From Methylocystis sp. ATCC 49242 (GTDB lineage: Bacteria > Pseudomonadota > Alphaproteobacteria > Rhizobiales > Beijerinckiaceae), in the NCBI RefSeq assembly GCF_000188155.2, contig NZ_KE124774.1, positions 3,984,934 through 4,048,933 on the forward strand: a DNA stretch of 64,000 nt, written 5' to 3'. A model generated the notes under the pieces. The model was not told the DNA's origin, made no database searches, and was given only the letters and a program-made list of their open reading frames with translations. Made by a program: the position numbers and the translations under genes. Positions 36,747 to 45,022 of this stretch are shown in pieces. Each line of letters opens with the position of its first letter. Position 1 is the first letter of the stretch.

Positions 36747-37937
36747 ATGAAACCTTCGAGCCCCATGGTCATCGTCGGAGCCGCTCGAACGCCGATCGGC
36801 GGATTTCTCGGCGATCTAAAAAATGCGCCGGCGCCCCGGCTCGGCGCGCGGGCCATCGAGGCGGCTGTTTTGCGGGCCGGTCTGTCGTTTGAAGAAATTG
36901 ACGAGGTGGCTATGGGCTGCGTCCTGACGGCCGGGCAGGGACAGGCGCCGGCGAGACAGGCGGCCCTGGGCGCTGGCCTGACGGAAGCCGCGGGTTGCGT
37001 CACGATTAACAAGATGTGCGGCTCGGGTATGAAGGCGATCATGCTGGCGCATGATCAGCTGGCGGCGGGAAGCGTTCGGATCATGGTTGCGGGCGGCATG
37101 GAGAGTATGAGCAACGCGCCCTATCTCCTCGATCGCGCTCGGCAAGGCTATCGAATGGGGCATCGCAAGGTTCTCGACCATATGTTTCTGGACGGTCTCG
37201 AAGACGCCTATGAACAGGGCAGATTGATGGGATCCTTCGCTGAGGATTGCGCGACGGCCTACCAGTTCACACGTGACATGCAGGACGAATACGCAACGGA
37301 GTCGCTGCTGCGGGCGCAACGCGCCGCCTCACTCGATTTCTTCGAGCAGGAAATCGCTTCGCTGACGGTGCGGGATGGGAAGAGCGAGCGCACGATTTCG
37401 CAGGATGAACTTCCGGCAAAGGCGCGGCCTGATGAAATAGGCAAACTCAAGCCGGCCTTCCGGGAGGGAGGCACGATCACGGCCGCCAACTCCAGTTCGA
37501 TATCCGATGGCGCCGCCGCGGTCACGCTCACGAGTCTCGCTCATGTCGAACGGCGGGGCTTGACCCCGCGAGCGCAGATTGTCGCACACGCCACACATGC
37601 CGGCGCCCCTGGCGACTTTCCGACGGCGCCCATCGAGGCCATCCGCAAGCTGCTCGATAAGACAGGGTGGCGGCTCCAGGACATAGACCTTTACGAAATC
37701 AACGAGGCTTTTGCGGTCGTTGTCATGGCCGCGATGCGCGACCTCGGACTTCCGCGAGACAAGGTGAATATTCACGGCGGCGCCTGCGCGCTCGGGCATC
37801 CCATCGGCGCATCGGGCGCGAGGATTGTCGTTACGCTGCTGGCGGCGTTGGAGCTAAATGACCTTCGCAGGGGCGTCGCGGCGCTCTGCATCGGCGGGGG
37901 TGAGGCGACCGCCATTGCAATAGAGCGTAGCTTCTAG
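36747..37937 (+). CDS. Acetyl-CoA C-acetyltransferase (thiolase)
   Basis: 396 aa. Thiolase I/II fold with the nucleophile in TINKMCGSGMKAIMLAHDQL, YEINEAFAVV, and CALGHPIGASGARIV (His and second Cys). It joins two acetyl-CoA or cleaves acetoacetyl-CoA and 2-methylacetoacetyl-CoA from leucine/isoleucine. ATG 36747 has AGGAAGGG upstream. The C-terminus GGGEATAIAIERSF is of normal length. The stop TAG (37935-37937) is part of the CTAG duplicated by the IS5 insertion, so the gene is intact although the IS begins at the very next base. Confidence 0.92.
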   Translation: MKPSSPMVIVGAARTPIGGFLGDLKNAPAPRLGARAIEAAVLRAGLSFEEIDEVAMGCVLTAGQGQAPARQAALGAGLTEAAGCVTINKMCGSGMKAIMLAHDQLAAGSVRIMVAGGMESMSNAPYLLDRARQGYRMGHRKVLDHMFLDGLEDAYEQGRLMGSFAEDCATAYQFTRDMQDEYATESLLRAQRAASLDFFEQEIASLTVRDGKSERTISQDELPAKARPDEIGKLKPAFREGGTITAANSSSISDGAAAVTLTSLAHVERRGLTPRAQIVAHATHAGAPGDFPTAPIEAIRKLLDKTGWRLQDIDLYEINEAFAVVVMAAMRDLGLPRDKVNIHGGACALGHPIGASGARIVVTLLAALELNDLRRGVAALCIGGGEATAIAIERSF

Positions 37938-38800
37938 AGGGTGTTATGCACCTTGGATCATGAAATCTGCTGCGCGCTTGAGCATGAGACATGCGAAGGC
38001 GACGACGTGGAGTCCTGCGAGGGTCTGAGCATAGCGCTCGTAGTCTTTGACGAGCCGCCTGCATCGCGTCGCCCAGGCGAATGAACGCTCGACCACCCAG
38101 CGCTTGGGCAGCAACACGAAGCCTTTTTTGGCCTCGGCGAGTTTGACGACGCAAAGCTCGGCGCCCTGCGCCTTTGCGGCCTCGGACGCCTTTTCGCCGG
38201 TGTAGCCCTGATCGACATAAACGAGTTCGACGCTTTCGCCTGTCACATCCTGCACGGCTGCGATGAGCTTGCCGACCTCGGCGCGGTCATCGACATTCGC
38301 CGGCGTGACATGCAACGCCAGCAAATGGCCCAATGTGTCGACTGCCATGTGCAGCTTCGAGCCGCGCTTTCGCTTCGCGCCGTCATAGCCCGCTCGTGGG
38401 CCGCTCTCAGGGGTCGAGCGCAAGGTGCGGCTGTCGATGATCGCCGCCGTCGGCTCCGCCGCCCGCCCGGAAGCGACGCGCAACTGGGCGCGCAGATCCT
38501 GCGCAAGCGCCTCGAACACGCCCGCCGACAGCCAGCGCTGCGATTGTTGATACACGGCGAACCATGGCGGCAGATCGTTGGGCATGGCGCGCCAGGCGAT
38601 GCCGTAGCGCAGCACGTAACGCAGGCCGTTGAACAGCTCGCGCAGCGAATGTTGACGCTGCGGCGCGCCTTCGTCCATGAGCGTCAGATAAGGCGCAACC
38701 AGCGACCATTCTTCGTCGCTGACGTCAGACGGATAAGGTTTGCGAATCGGAGACATCCGATTCTACTAAGACAATCAATCACCAAAGTACATAACACCCT
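37938..38800 (-). mobile_element. IS5-family element copy 2, 863 bp, opposite orientation to copy 1
   Basis: Same ends as copy 1 (AGGGTGTTATG / CATAACACCCT), flanked by CTAG at 37934-37937 and 38801-38804. It sits between the convergent thiolase and amino-acid dehydrogenase genes and breaks neither. By frame comparison it differs from copy 1 by one silent base, so the transposition is recent. Confidence 0.93.
37944..38756 (-). CDS. IS5-family transposase, copy 2
   Basis: 270 aa, the same amino-acid sequence as the copy-1 product: SDEEWSLVAPYL at the N-terminus, DSRTLRS, YVDQGYTGE and VVERSFAWATRCRR as the DDE segments. Intact. Confidence 0.93.
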   Translation of the reverse strand: MSPIRKPYPSDVSDEEWSLVAPYLTLMDEGAPQRQHSLRELFNGLRYVLRYGIAWRAMPNDLPPWFAVYQQSQRWLSAGVFEALAQDLRAQLRVASGRAAEPTAAIIDSRTLRSTPESGPRAGYDGAKRKRGSKLHMAVDTLGHLLALHVTPANVDDRAEVGKLIAAVQDVTGESVELVYVDQGYTGEKASEAAKAQGAELCVVKLAEAKKGFVLLPKRWVVERSFAWATRCRRLVKDYERYAQTLAGLHVVAFACLMLKRAADFMIQGA

Positions 38801-39922
38801 CTAGCGCCATCGACGCAGTTGCATCATCGCGCGCAAGCGCTCGACGGCAAGGGTCGTAGCCGCCTCTATCGGCGGCGCGCCGACTACATGGGCGCGCTCG
38901 AGCGTAATCTTCGTGTTCCGGCCGATTTTCTCTTTTATCGCGGCGAAAGCGGTCGCCTCGCCGCCGCCGGCGTATTCGGTCGCGGCGCATATGACTCCGC
39001 CTGCATTGGCGATAAAGTCCGGCACGCTGACGATGCCGCGTTCGAACATGCGCCGCTCCGCTTCAGCGGTCGCGGGCACATTCGCGCCCTGCACGACCAG
39101 CTTGCAATCGAGAAGATCGACATTGTCGGCGCGTAAGACGTCGGGCCGCGCGGCGGGGATCCAGATTTCACAGGGGAGCGCCGTGAGGGCGGCGCCATCC
39201 ATCACTTCGCCGTGCTGATGCTCGACAACGCTCTTGCCGGCTTCTTTCAGCTTTACCAGCGCCTCGATGTCCAGCCCTGCCGTATCGGTGATCGCTCCGC
39301 CGGTGTCCGAAGCGGCGACAAGTCGCGCGCCCTTCTTCGCGAGGAAGCGGGCCGCGTGCTGACCCACGGCGCCGAAGCCTTGCACAACGACGCGCGCCCC
39401 ATCCAGCGAAATCTTGGCGAAGGGAGCTGCGACTTCAGCGGCGATGGCGACGCCGAAGCCGGTCGCGCCGATCTCGTCGAGCGGAATGCCGCCAATCTCC
39501 GCGGGTAGTCCGACCGAGCGCCCGATCTCGTCGTGGACCCAGGCCATGGCTATTTCGTCCGTGCCCATGTCCGGACCGGGGATGTAGTCTTCCAGTTGCC
39601 GGATGGCCGTTGCGAAGGCGCGGATCAACTGCTCCTTCTCGCGAAGCGGCATCTTCGGGTCGCCGAAGATCACCGATTTCGCGCCGCCGTGCCGCAAGCC
39701 GCAGGCGGCGTTTTTCAGCGTCATGGCGCGCGCGAGCCGAAAACATTCCATTGTGCTCACGTCCGGGGCCATGCGCGTGCCGCCAATTGCGGGCCCGGCG
39801 CTCACATTATCGATGACGACAATGGCGCGAAGACCCACTGACGGCGTGTGGATATGGACGATCTTGGCTGGACCGAATTCGTCGCAGAACGAAAAGGGGT
39901 CATGACGAACATTTGTTGACAT
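38801..39922 (-). CDS. Leu/Val/Phe-type amino-acid dehydrogenase (Glu/Leu/Phe/Val family)
   Basis: 373 aa. NAD-dependent oxidative deamination, most likely of leucine, valine and isoleucine, giving the 2-oxo acids for BCKDH. Substrate domain: SAGPAIGGTRM, CGLRHGGAKSVIFGDP (catalytic Lys region), GPDMGTDEIAMAWV. NAD domain: VVQGFGAVGQHAARFLAKKG, VPDFIANAGGVI. The stop TAG (revcomp of 38801-38803) lies in the CTAG that flanks IS5 copy 2. It is divergent from the bkd genes. Phenylalanine as substrate cannot be excluded. Confidence 0.88.
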   Translation of the reverse strand: MSTNVRHDPFSFCDEFGPAKIVHIHTPSVGLRAIVVIDNVSAGPAIGGTRMAPDVSTMECFRLARAMTLKNAACGLRHGGAKSVIFGDPKMPLREKEQLIRAFATAIRQLEDYIPGPDMGTDEIAMAWVHDEIGRSVGLPAEIGGIPLDEIGATGFGVAIAAEVAAPFAKISLDGARVVVQGFGAVGQHAARFLAKKGARLVAASDTGGAITDTAGLDIEALVKLKEAGKSVVEHQHGEVMDGAALTALPCEIWIPAARPDVLRADNVDLLDCKLVVQGANVPATAEAERRMFERGIVSVPDFIANAGGVICAATEYAGGGEATAFAAIKEKIGRNTKITLERAHVVGAPPIEAATTLAVERLRAMMQLRRWR

Positions 39923-40095
39923 GCGTTTTACGTTGTGCGCCGAACCGAGCTGTCAAGCGCCTTGGGTTCCAACCGGGTCTCACCGAACGGTATTCTTTAT
40001 ATCCGGAGGGGGCGAGCCGAAAAAATCTCGGGCGGGCCGCATGAAAAAGAGGAACCGTGCTCTAAACTAAAATTGGGTGAATCGCTCGAAAACCA
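39923..40095. promoter_or_regulatory. Divergent promoter region, amino-acid dehydrogenase / BCKDH operon
   Basis: 173 bases between divergent starts, AT-richer near 40040-40090 (CTAAACTAAAATTGGG). Coordinate control of deamination and decarboxylation is plausible. No operator recognised. Confidence 0.35.
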
Positions 40096-41175
40096 ATGGT
40101 TCGTCATATGGAATCTGACGTGAGACCTGACGCTCCGCAGTCCCTTCCGCCCGATGGTCGCGAAGCATCGCCGCCCGGCGAGCTTTCCCCGAGGGACGAA
40201 CTCCTCCTGCGCTTCTATCGCGCAATGACCAAATCGCGGGTCTTCGACGGTAAGGCGATTGCGCTGCAGCGCACGGGGAAACTTGGAACCTTCGCTTCCT
40301 CGCTCGGCCAGGAGGCCGTGGGCGTCGGCGTCGCATCCGCAATGGAGGCGCGAGACGTGCTTGTGCCTTCCTATCGCGATCATGCCGCGCAATTTCTACG
40401 CGGCATGACGATGGTTGAATGCCTTCTCTATTGGGGCGGCGACGAACGCGGCAGCGATTTCTCGGCGTCGCGTTCGGATTTCCCCAATTGCGTGCCGGTC
40501 GCCACTCAGGTCGCGCATGCGGTCGGCGCCGCTTATGCTTTCAAGAGAAAAGGAGAGAATCGTGTCGCCGTTTGTTTCATCGGCGACGGCGGAACGGCCA
40601 ATGGCGGTTTCTACGAGCCGCTCAACATGGCCGGCGTATGGAAAACGCCGGTCGTCATCGTCATCAACAACAACGGTTGGGCGATTTCCACGCCGCGGAC
40701 ATTGGAGAGCGCAGCGGAAACGCTCGCGCAGAAGGGTGTCGCTGCGGGCGTCGAGGGCTTGCAAGTCGACGGCAATGACGTTCTCGCCGTTTATGACGCG
40801 GCGCGCCGCGCAATCGAGAAGGCGCGCAGCGGCGGCGGGCCGACGGTGATCGAGGCGCTCACCTACCGGTTGGGGGATCACACGACTGCCGATGACGCGA
40901 CGCGCTATCGTGATCCGGAGATCGTGCAGCGCGAATGGGGGCGGGAGCCCGTCGCCCGGTTGCGTAATCTTCTCGTGGACACGGGTCTGTGGACGCCGGA
41001 GAAGGAAACAGCGCTCCTGAAGGAATGCGCGGAAGAAGTTGAAAAAGCCGTCGAAAAATATCTGGCGACCCCGCCGCAACAGATCGACGCGATGTTCGAT
41101 CATCTTCATGCGGTACTGCCCGATGCGTTGAAGAGCCAGCGAGAGGAGGCGCGTCGCTATGCTGGAGGGCAATGA
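40096..41175 (+). CDS. bkdA1: Branched-chain 2-oxo acid dehydrogenase E1 alpha subunit
   Basis: 359 aa. Thiamin-diphosphate-dependent decarboxylase subunit. FASSLGQEAVGVGVASAMEARDVLVPSYRDHAAQFLRG, then the ThDP motif FIGDGGTANGGFYEPLNMAGVWKTPVVIVINNNGWAIS and GGPTVIEALTYRLGDHTTADD with the phosphorylation-loop equivalent. The YRDHA form rather than YREHG is typical of BCKDH. ATG 40096 or 40108. The 3' end overlaps E1 beta. Substrates are the 2-oxo acids of Val, Leu and Ile. Confidence 0.92.
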   Translation: MVRHMESDVRPDAPQSLPPDGREASPPGELSPRDELLLRFYRAMTKSRVFDGKAIALQRTGKLGTFASSLGQEAVGVGVASAMEARDVLVPSYRDHAAQFLRGMTMVECLLYWGGDERGSDFSASRSDFPNCVPVATQVAHAVGAAYAFKRKGENRVAVCFIGDGGTANGGFYEPLNMAGVWKTPVVIVINNNGWAISTPRTLESAAETLAQKGVAAGVEGLQVDGNDVLAVYDAARRAIEKARSGGGPTVIEALTYRLGDHTTADDATRYRDPEIVQREWGREPVARLRNLLVDTGLWTPEKETALLKECAEEVEKAVEKYLATPPQQIDAMFDHLHAVLPDALKSQREEARRYAGGQ

Positions 41176-42160
41176 GGCGCGGGCGATGGAAGCGACGCTC
41201 GTGGAGGCGGTCAATCTCGCGCTGGCGCATGAAATGGAGCGCGACGAGAGCGTATTGCTTCTCGGCGAGGACATAGGCGTGAATGGGGGCGTGTTTCGCG
41301 CGACGAACGGACTTCAGAAGCGTTTCGGCGCCGAGCGCGTGATCGACACGCCACTCGCGGAGAGCGCCATCGCGGGGGTCGCCGTCGGTATGGCGGCGAT
41401 GGGGCTCAAGCCGGTCGCGGAGATTCAATTCACCGGTTTTATCTATCCTACAATGGATCAGATGATCAATCACGCGTCGCGAATGCGTCATCGCACGCGC
41501 GGGCGCCTGACGTGCCCTATGGTGCTGCGCTCACCTTTCGGCGCGGGAATCCATGCGCCGGAACATCACTCCGAAAGTCCGGAGGCGCTTTTCGCCCATA
41601 TGCCGGGACTGCGTGTCGTTATCCCGTCTTCGCCGTCCCGCGCTTACGGTCTGCTGCTCGCTGCAATGCGCGATCCTGATCCTGTCGTCTTTCTCGAACC
41701 GACGCGGTTGTATCGACTCTTTCGGGAGGAAGTCGTCGATGATGGTCAGGCGCTTCCTCTCGACACATGCTTCCTGCTTCGTGAAGGGAAGGACGTGACA
41801 CTCGTCACATGGGGCGCGATGACGCAGCAGGTTCTGGCGGCGGCCGACAATCTTGCGCAAGAGGGAACCGCGGCGGAGGTGATCGACGTCGCGACGATCA
41901 AGCCGCTCGATATGGAAACCATTCTGCGATCGGTTGAAAAAACGGGCCGATGCGTCATCGTGCATGAAGCGCCCCGGACGGCCGGCTTCGGGGCCGAAAT
42001 CGCCGCCGAAATCGCCGAGCGGGCGCTCTATTCGCTGCTTGCGCCGCCGAGGCGCGTAACGGGATACGACGTTGTGGTGCCGCTCGCGCGGCTTGAAAAC
42101 CAATATATCCCCAGCATCGAACGCATCATTGACGCTGTGCGCAAGGTCATGGAGGCGTGA
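41159..42160 (+). CDS. bkdA2: Branched-chain 2-oxo acid dehydrogenase E1 beta subunit
   Basis: 333 aa. Partner of E1 alpha. TLVEAVNLALAHEMERDESVLLLGEDIG with the ThDP Glu, GVFRATNGLQKRFGAERVIDTPLAESAIAGVAVG, and IQFTGFIYPTMDQMINHASRMRHRTRGRLTCPMVLR. HAPEHHSESPEALFAHMPGLRVVIPSSP follows. The frame starts at ATG 41159 (AGGAGG upstream) inside E1 alpha; ATG 41186 matches the usual N-terminus and is an alternative. The stop shares one base with the E2 start (TGATG). Confidence 0.92.
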   Translation: MLEGNEARAMEATLVEAVNLALAHEMERDESVLLLGEDIGVNGGVFRATNGLQKRFGAERVIDTPLAESAIAGVAVGMAAMGLKPVAEIQFTGFIYPTMDQMINHASRMRHRTRGRLTCPMVLRSPFGAGIHAPEHHSESPEALFAHMPGLRVVIPSSPSRAYGLLLAAMRDPDPVVFLEPTRLYRLFREEVVDDGQALPLDTCFLLREGKDVTLVTWGAMTQQVLAAADNLAQEGTAAEVIDVATIKPLDMETILRSVEKTGRCVIVHEAPRTAGFGAEIAAEIAERALYSLLAPPRRVTGYDVVVPLARLENQYIPSIERIIDAVRKVMEA

Positions 42161-43266
42161 TGAAGACTTTTCGACTCCCTGATCTCGGCGAGGGTTTGCA
42201 GGAGGCCGAGCTTGTCGAATGGCGCGTGAAGCCTGGCGACACGGTCGCCATCGATCAGCCATTGGTTGCGGTGGAAACGGCGAAGGCGGTGGTGGAAATT
42301 CCTTCGCCGCGCGCGGGGCGTGTCGAGCGGTTGTTCGCGCAGGCGGGAGACATCGTCCGGGTCGGCGCGCCTCTGATCGCATTCGAGGGTGCGAGCGAGG
42401 AGGAAGAAGACGCCGGGACCGTCGTCGGCTCGGTTGAAACCAGCGCGCGCGTCGTGCAGGAGGCGCCTGTCTCGGTCGGGCGCGCGGGAGCCGCCATCCG
42501 CGCCATTCCCGCGGTGAGGGCTCTGGCGCACAAGCTCAATGTCGATCTCTCGATCGTGACGCCTTCTGGAGCCGATGGCGTCATCACGGCGGCGGACGTC
42601 CAGCGGGTTGCTCGAATCCTGAGCGAGGCGGAGCCGGCCGAACCGCTTCGCGGTTTCCGTCGCGCCATGGCGCAAAACATGGCCGTAGCTCAAGCTGAAG
42701 TCGCCGCCGCGACGATAATGGACGACGCCGACATCGACGCCTGGCCAGAGGGGGCCGATGTGACGATAAGATTGATCCGCGCTCTTGTGAAAGGATGTCG
42801 GGCGGAGCCCGCGCTGAACGCATGGTTTGAAAGCCAGTCGCTCGCGCGGCGCGTTCTGCGCAGGATCGACCTTGGGATCGCGGTGGACTTGCCCGAAGGG
42901 CTTTTCGTGCCGGTGCTGCGCGATGTGGCGGATCGTGACCCGGCGGATTTGCGCCAGGGACTCGACCGGATGCGCGCCGATGTGGCCGCCCGTCGCATTC
43001 CGCCGGAGGAGTTGCGCGGCGCGACGATCACGCTCTCGAACTTCGGCATGATCGCCGGGCGCTACGCCGCTCCTGTCGTGTTGCCGCCGACCGTCGCGAT
43101 CGTCGGCGCCGGTCGCATAAGGCGAGACGTCGTCGCCGTGGACGGCGGCGTAGCCGTGCATCGCGTCATTCCCTTGAGTCTTACTTTCGACCACAGGGTC
43201 GTTTCGGGCGGCGAGGGCGGACGGTTCCTTGCGGCGATGATCGCCGATCTGGGGCTGCCACAGTAA
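42160..43266 (+). CDS. bkdB: Branched-chain 2-oxo acid dehydrogenase E2 (dihydrolipoamide acyltransferase)
   Basis: 368 aa. N-terminal lipoyl domain (residues 1-75) with lysine in VAVETAKAVVEIPSP. A Glu/Ala linker follows, then a peripheral-subunit-binding domain (AIPAVRALAHKLNVDLSIV, GADGVITAADVQ) and a catalytic domain with ALNAWFE, IDLGIAVDLPEGLFVPVLRD and ATITLSNFGMI. The CAT-type active-site motif HxxxDG reads H345-RVV-S349-G350, so the usual Asp is Ser. The linker and catalytic domain are short. Start ATG overlaps the E1 beta stop. The E3 subunit is not encoded nearby. Confidence 0.88.
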   Translation: MKTFRLPDLGEGLQEAELVEWRVKPGDTVAIDQPLVAVETAKAVVEIPSPRAGRVERLFAQAGDIVRVGAPLIAFEGASEEEEDAGTVVGSVETSARVVQEAPVSVGRAGAAIRAIPAVRALAHKLNVDLSIVTPSGADGVITAADVQRVARILSEAEPAEPLRGFRRAMAQNMAVAQAEVAAATIMDDADIDAWPEGADVTIRLIRALVKGCRAEPALNAWFESQSLARRVLRRIDLGIAVDLPEGLFVPVLRDVADRDPADLRQGLDRMRADVAARRIPPEELRGATITLSNFGMIAGRYAAPVVLPPTVAIVGAGRIRRDVVAVDGGVAVHRVIPLSLTFDHRVVSGGEGGRFLAAMIADLGLPQ

Positions 43267-43396
43267 CGCTCCGACGCGTCACTCTGGTAACGTGTGCGCC
43301 CCGCGGCCGAGTTTGAGATTTCTGTTTTTTACTTGTCCCGCCCCCGTTGCGAGGTAAGTTAATTTTCGGCGCTATAATTGTTTTTGGCGGATTTCC

Positions 43397-44782
43397 ATGA
43401 GCTCGATCATTTTCGACGCCAAGGCCGCGGTTGCGTCCGCCATTCCGGAGCCGCCGCTAAGCACGCTCGCGCATATTCCCGGCACGGATGGCTGGCCGTT
43501 CGTCGGCAACACATTGCAGTATGTCGTCGATCCCAAAGGCGTAGTGGAGCGCTTCGCTGCGAAATACGGTAATGTGTATCGCAGCCGCGTCTTCGGCGGG
43601 CGCTCGATCTCGCTGCTCGGCCCCGAGGCCAATGAGTTTGTTTTGATGGATCTGGCCAGGCTCTTTTCGTCGACTCATGGCTGGGGGCGCATCCTTGAAT
43701 TGCTCTTCCCGCGCGGGCTGCTGCTGCTCGATTTCGACGAGCATCGCCTGCATCGCAAGGCGTTATCTGTCGCTTTCAAATCCGGCCCGATGAAATCCTA
43801 TCTCGAAAATCTCAACCGCGGGATCGCATCGGGAATCGATGGATGGCTTAAAACATCGCCGGATCTGCGCTTCTACCCGGCGATCAAACAGATGACGCTC
43901 GACCTCGCCGCTGTTTCCTTCCTCGGCGAGGAAATTGGACCGGATGTCCAGGCGGTCAAAAGCGCCTTGACTGAAATGGTCGCGGCAATCGTCGCGGTCG
44001 TGCGTCGTCCCCTTCCGGGCACACAGATGTATCGCGGCGTCAAGGGAAGGAAGTTCATCGTCGACTATTTCGGCCGACAGATTTCCAGCCGCCGCGCGGG
44101 CGACGGCGATGACATTTTTACTCAGCTCTGCAAGGCGACAACGGACGACGGCGCATTGCTGACGCCACAGGAAGTGATCGACCATATGAGCTTCCTGATG
44201 ATGGCCGCGCATGACACGCTTGCCTCGTCGCTTTCCTCCTTCGTCTATTTCCTCATGGTCAATCCTGACTGGCAGGAAAATTTGCGGGAAGAGCACGAGG
44301 CTCTCGGCCTCGCGGCGGGCGAACCCTTGCCCTATGATTTGCTGGACAAACTGTCTTTGACGGAAATGGCTTTCGAGGAGTCGCTGAGGCTCATCCCGCC
44401 TGCGCCCTCGATCCTGCGTTGCGCCGTGCGAGAGACGGAATTCGCAGGTTTTCGTATTCCGGCCGGCGCGCGGGTGAATATCGATCTGCTCTATACGCAC
44501 CGCATGCCGGATGTCTGGCCGCAGCCGGAAAAGTTTGATCCGCTGCGCTTCACTGATCAAGCGAAACGCGCGCGTCACAAATACGCCTTCGCGCCATTCG
44601 GCGGAGGCGCGCACATGTGTCTTGGAACGCATTTCGCACATATGCAGGCGAAATGCTTCATCCATCATTTGTTGACGAGGGCGAAAATTTTGCCCGCTCC
44701 CGAATACAGGCCGGAGTGGAAATACTGGCCTATTCCGCAGCCGCGCGACGGACTACAGGTCAGGCTGAGGTCGATGTCATGA
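43397..44782 (+). CDS. Cytochrome P450
   Basis: 461 aa, soluble bacterial P450. Proline-rich start HIPGTDGWPFVGNTLQYV, I-helix MMAAHDTLASS (oxygen-activating D-T pair), ExxR motif FEESLRLIPPAPS, and the heme-binding loop FAPFGGGAHMCLGTHFA with the axial Cys. General layout resembles the CYP120/CYP26-like branch with retinoid- or fatty-acid-like substrates, but the substrate cannot be assigned. No ferredoxin or reductase gene is adjacent. The stop overlaps a possible 28-codon frame. Confidence 0.9.
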   Translation: MSSIIFDAKAAVASAIPEPPLSTLAHIPGTDGWPFVGNTLQYVVDPKGVVERFAAKYGNVYRSRVFGGRSISLLGPEANEFVLMDLARLFSSTHGWGRILELLFPRGLLLLDFDEHRLHRKALSVAFKSGPMKSYLENLNRGIASGIDGWLKTSPDLRFYPAIKQMTLDLAAVSFLGEEIGPDVQAVKSALTEMVAAIVAVVRRPLPGTQMYRGVKGRKFIVDYFGRQISSRRAGDGDDIFTQLCKATTDDGALLTPQEVIDHMSFLMMAAHDTLASSLSSFVYFLMVNPDWQENLREEHEALGLAAGEPLPYDLLDKLSLTEMAFEESLRLIPPAPSILRCAVRETEFAGFRIPAGARVNIDLLYTHRMPDVWPQPEKFDPLRFTDQAKRARHKYAFAPFGGGAHMCLGTHFAHMQAKCFIHHLLTRAKILPAPEYRPEWKYWPIPQPRDGLQVRLRSMS

Positions 44783-44865
44783 TGAAATTGGCGCGCTGGA
44801 CTGATCCATCAGATAACTACGACTTCGGCGAACATGCGCCTGCGCCTGGCCCGTCATTCGCTTGA
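44779..44865 (+). CDS. Possible 28-aa peptide coupled to the P450 gene
   Basis: A small frame starts at the ATGA that also ends the P450 gene and codes for MMKLARWTDPSDNYDFGEHA plus PAPGPSFA. Four-base overlap is the same coupling geometry used by real operons in this window. No family is recognised, and it could be chance. Confidence 0.3.
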   Translation: MMKLARWTDPSDNYDFGEHAPAPGPSFA

Positions 44866-45022
44866 CAATCATTCGTTCTCGGTTACCGTTTCGTATTAGT
44901 AATTTGATCGAACTTCCTGGCGTCCCTTTTTCAGCGACTGTTTCAGCGATCGTCATGGCCGTGGAAACCAGCCCGAACATTGGGTTTCAATGAGACGCCA
45001 GCATTGCGAGCGAGGCTCGAAC

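Noticed and set aside
13965-38800. Composite transposon carrying the catabolic genes between two IS5 copies
   Set aside because: The right-hand copy sits in a CTAG that was the shared stop of thiolase and dehydrogenase genes, so the catabolic block continued past this point before the insertion. Each copy also has its own CTAG duplication, which indicates independent insertions.
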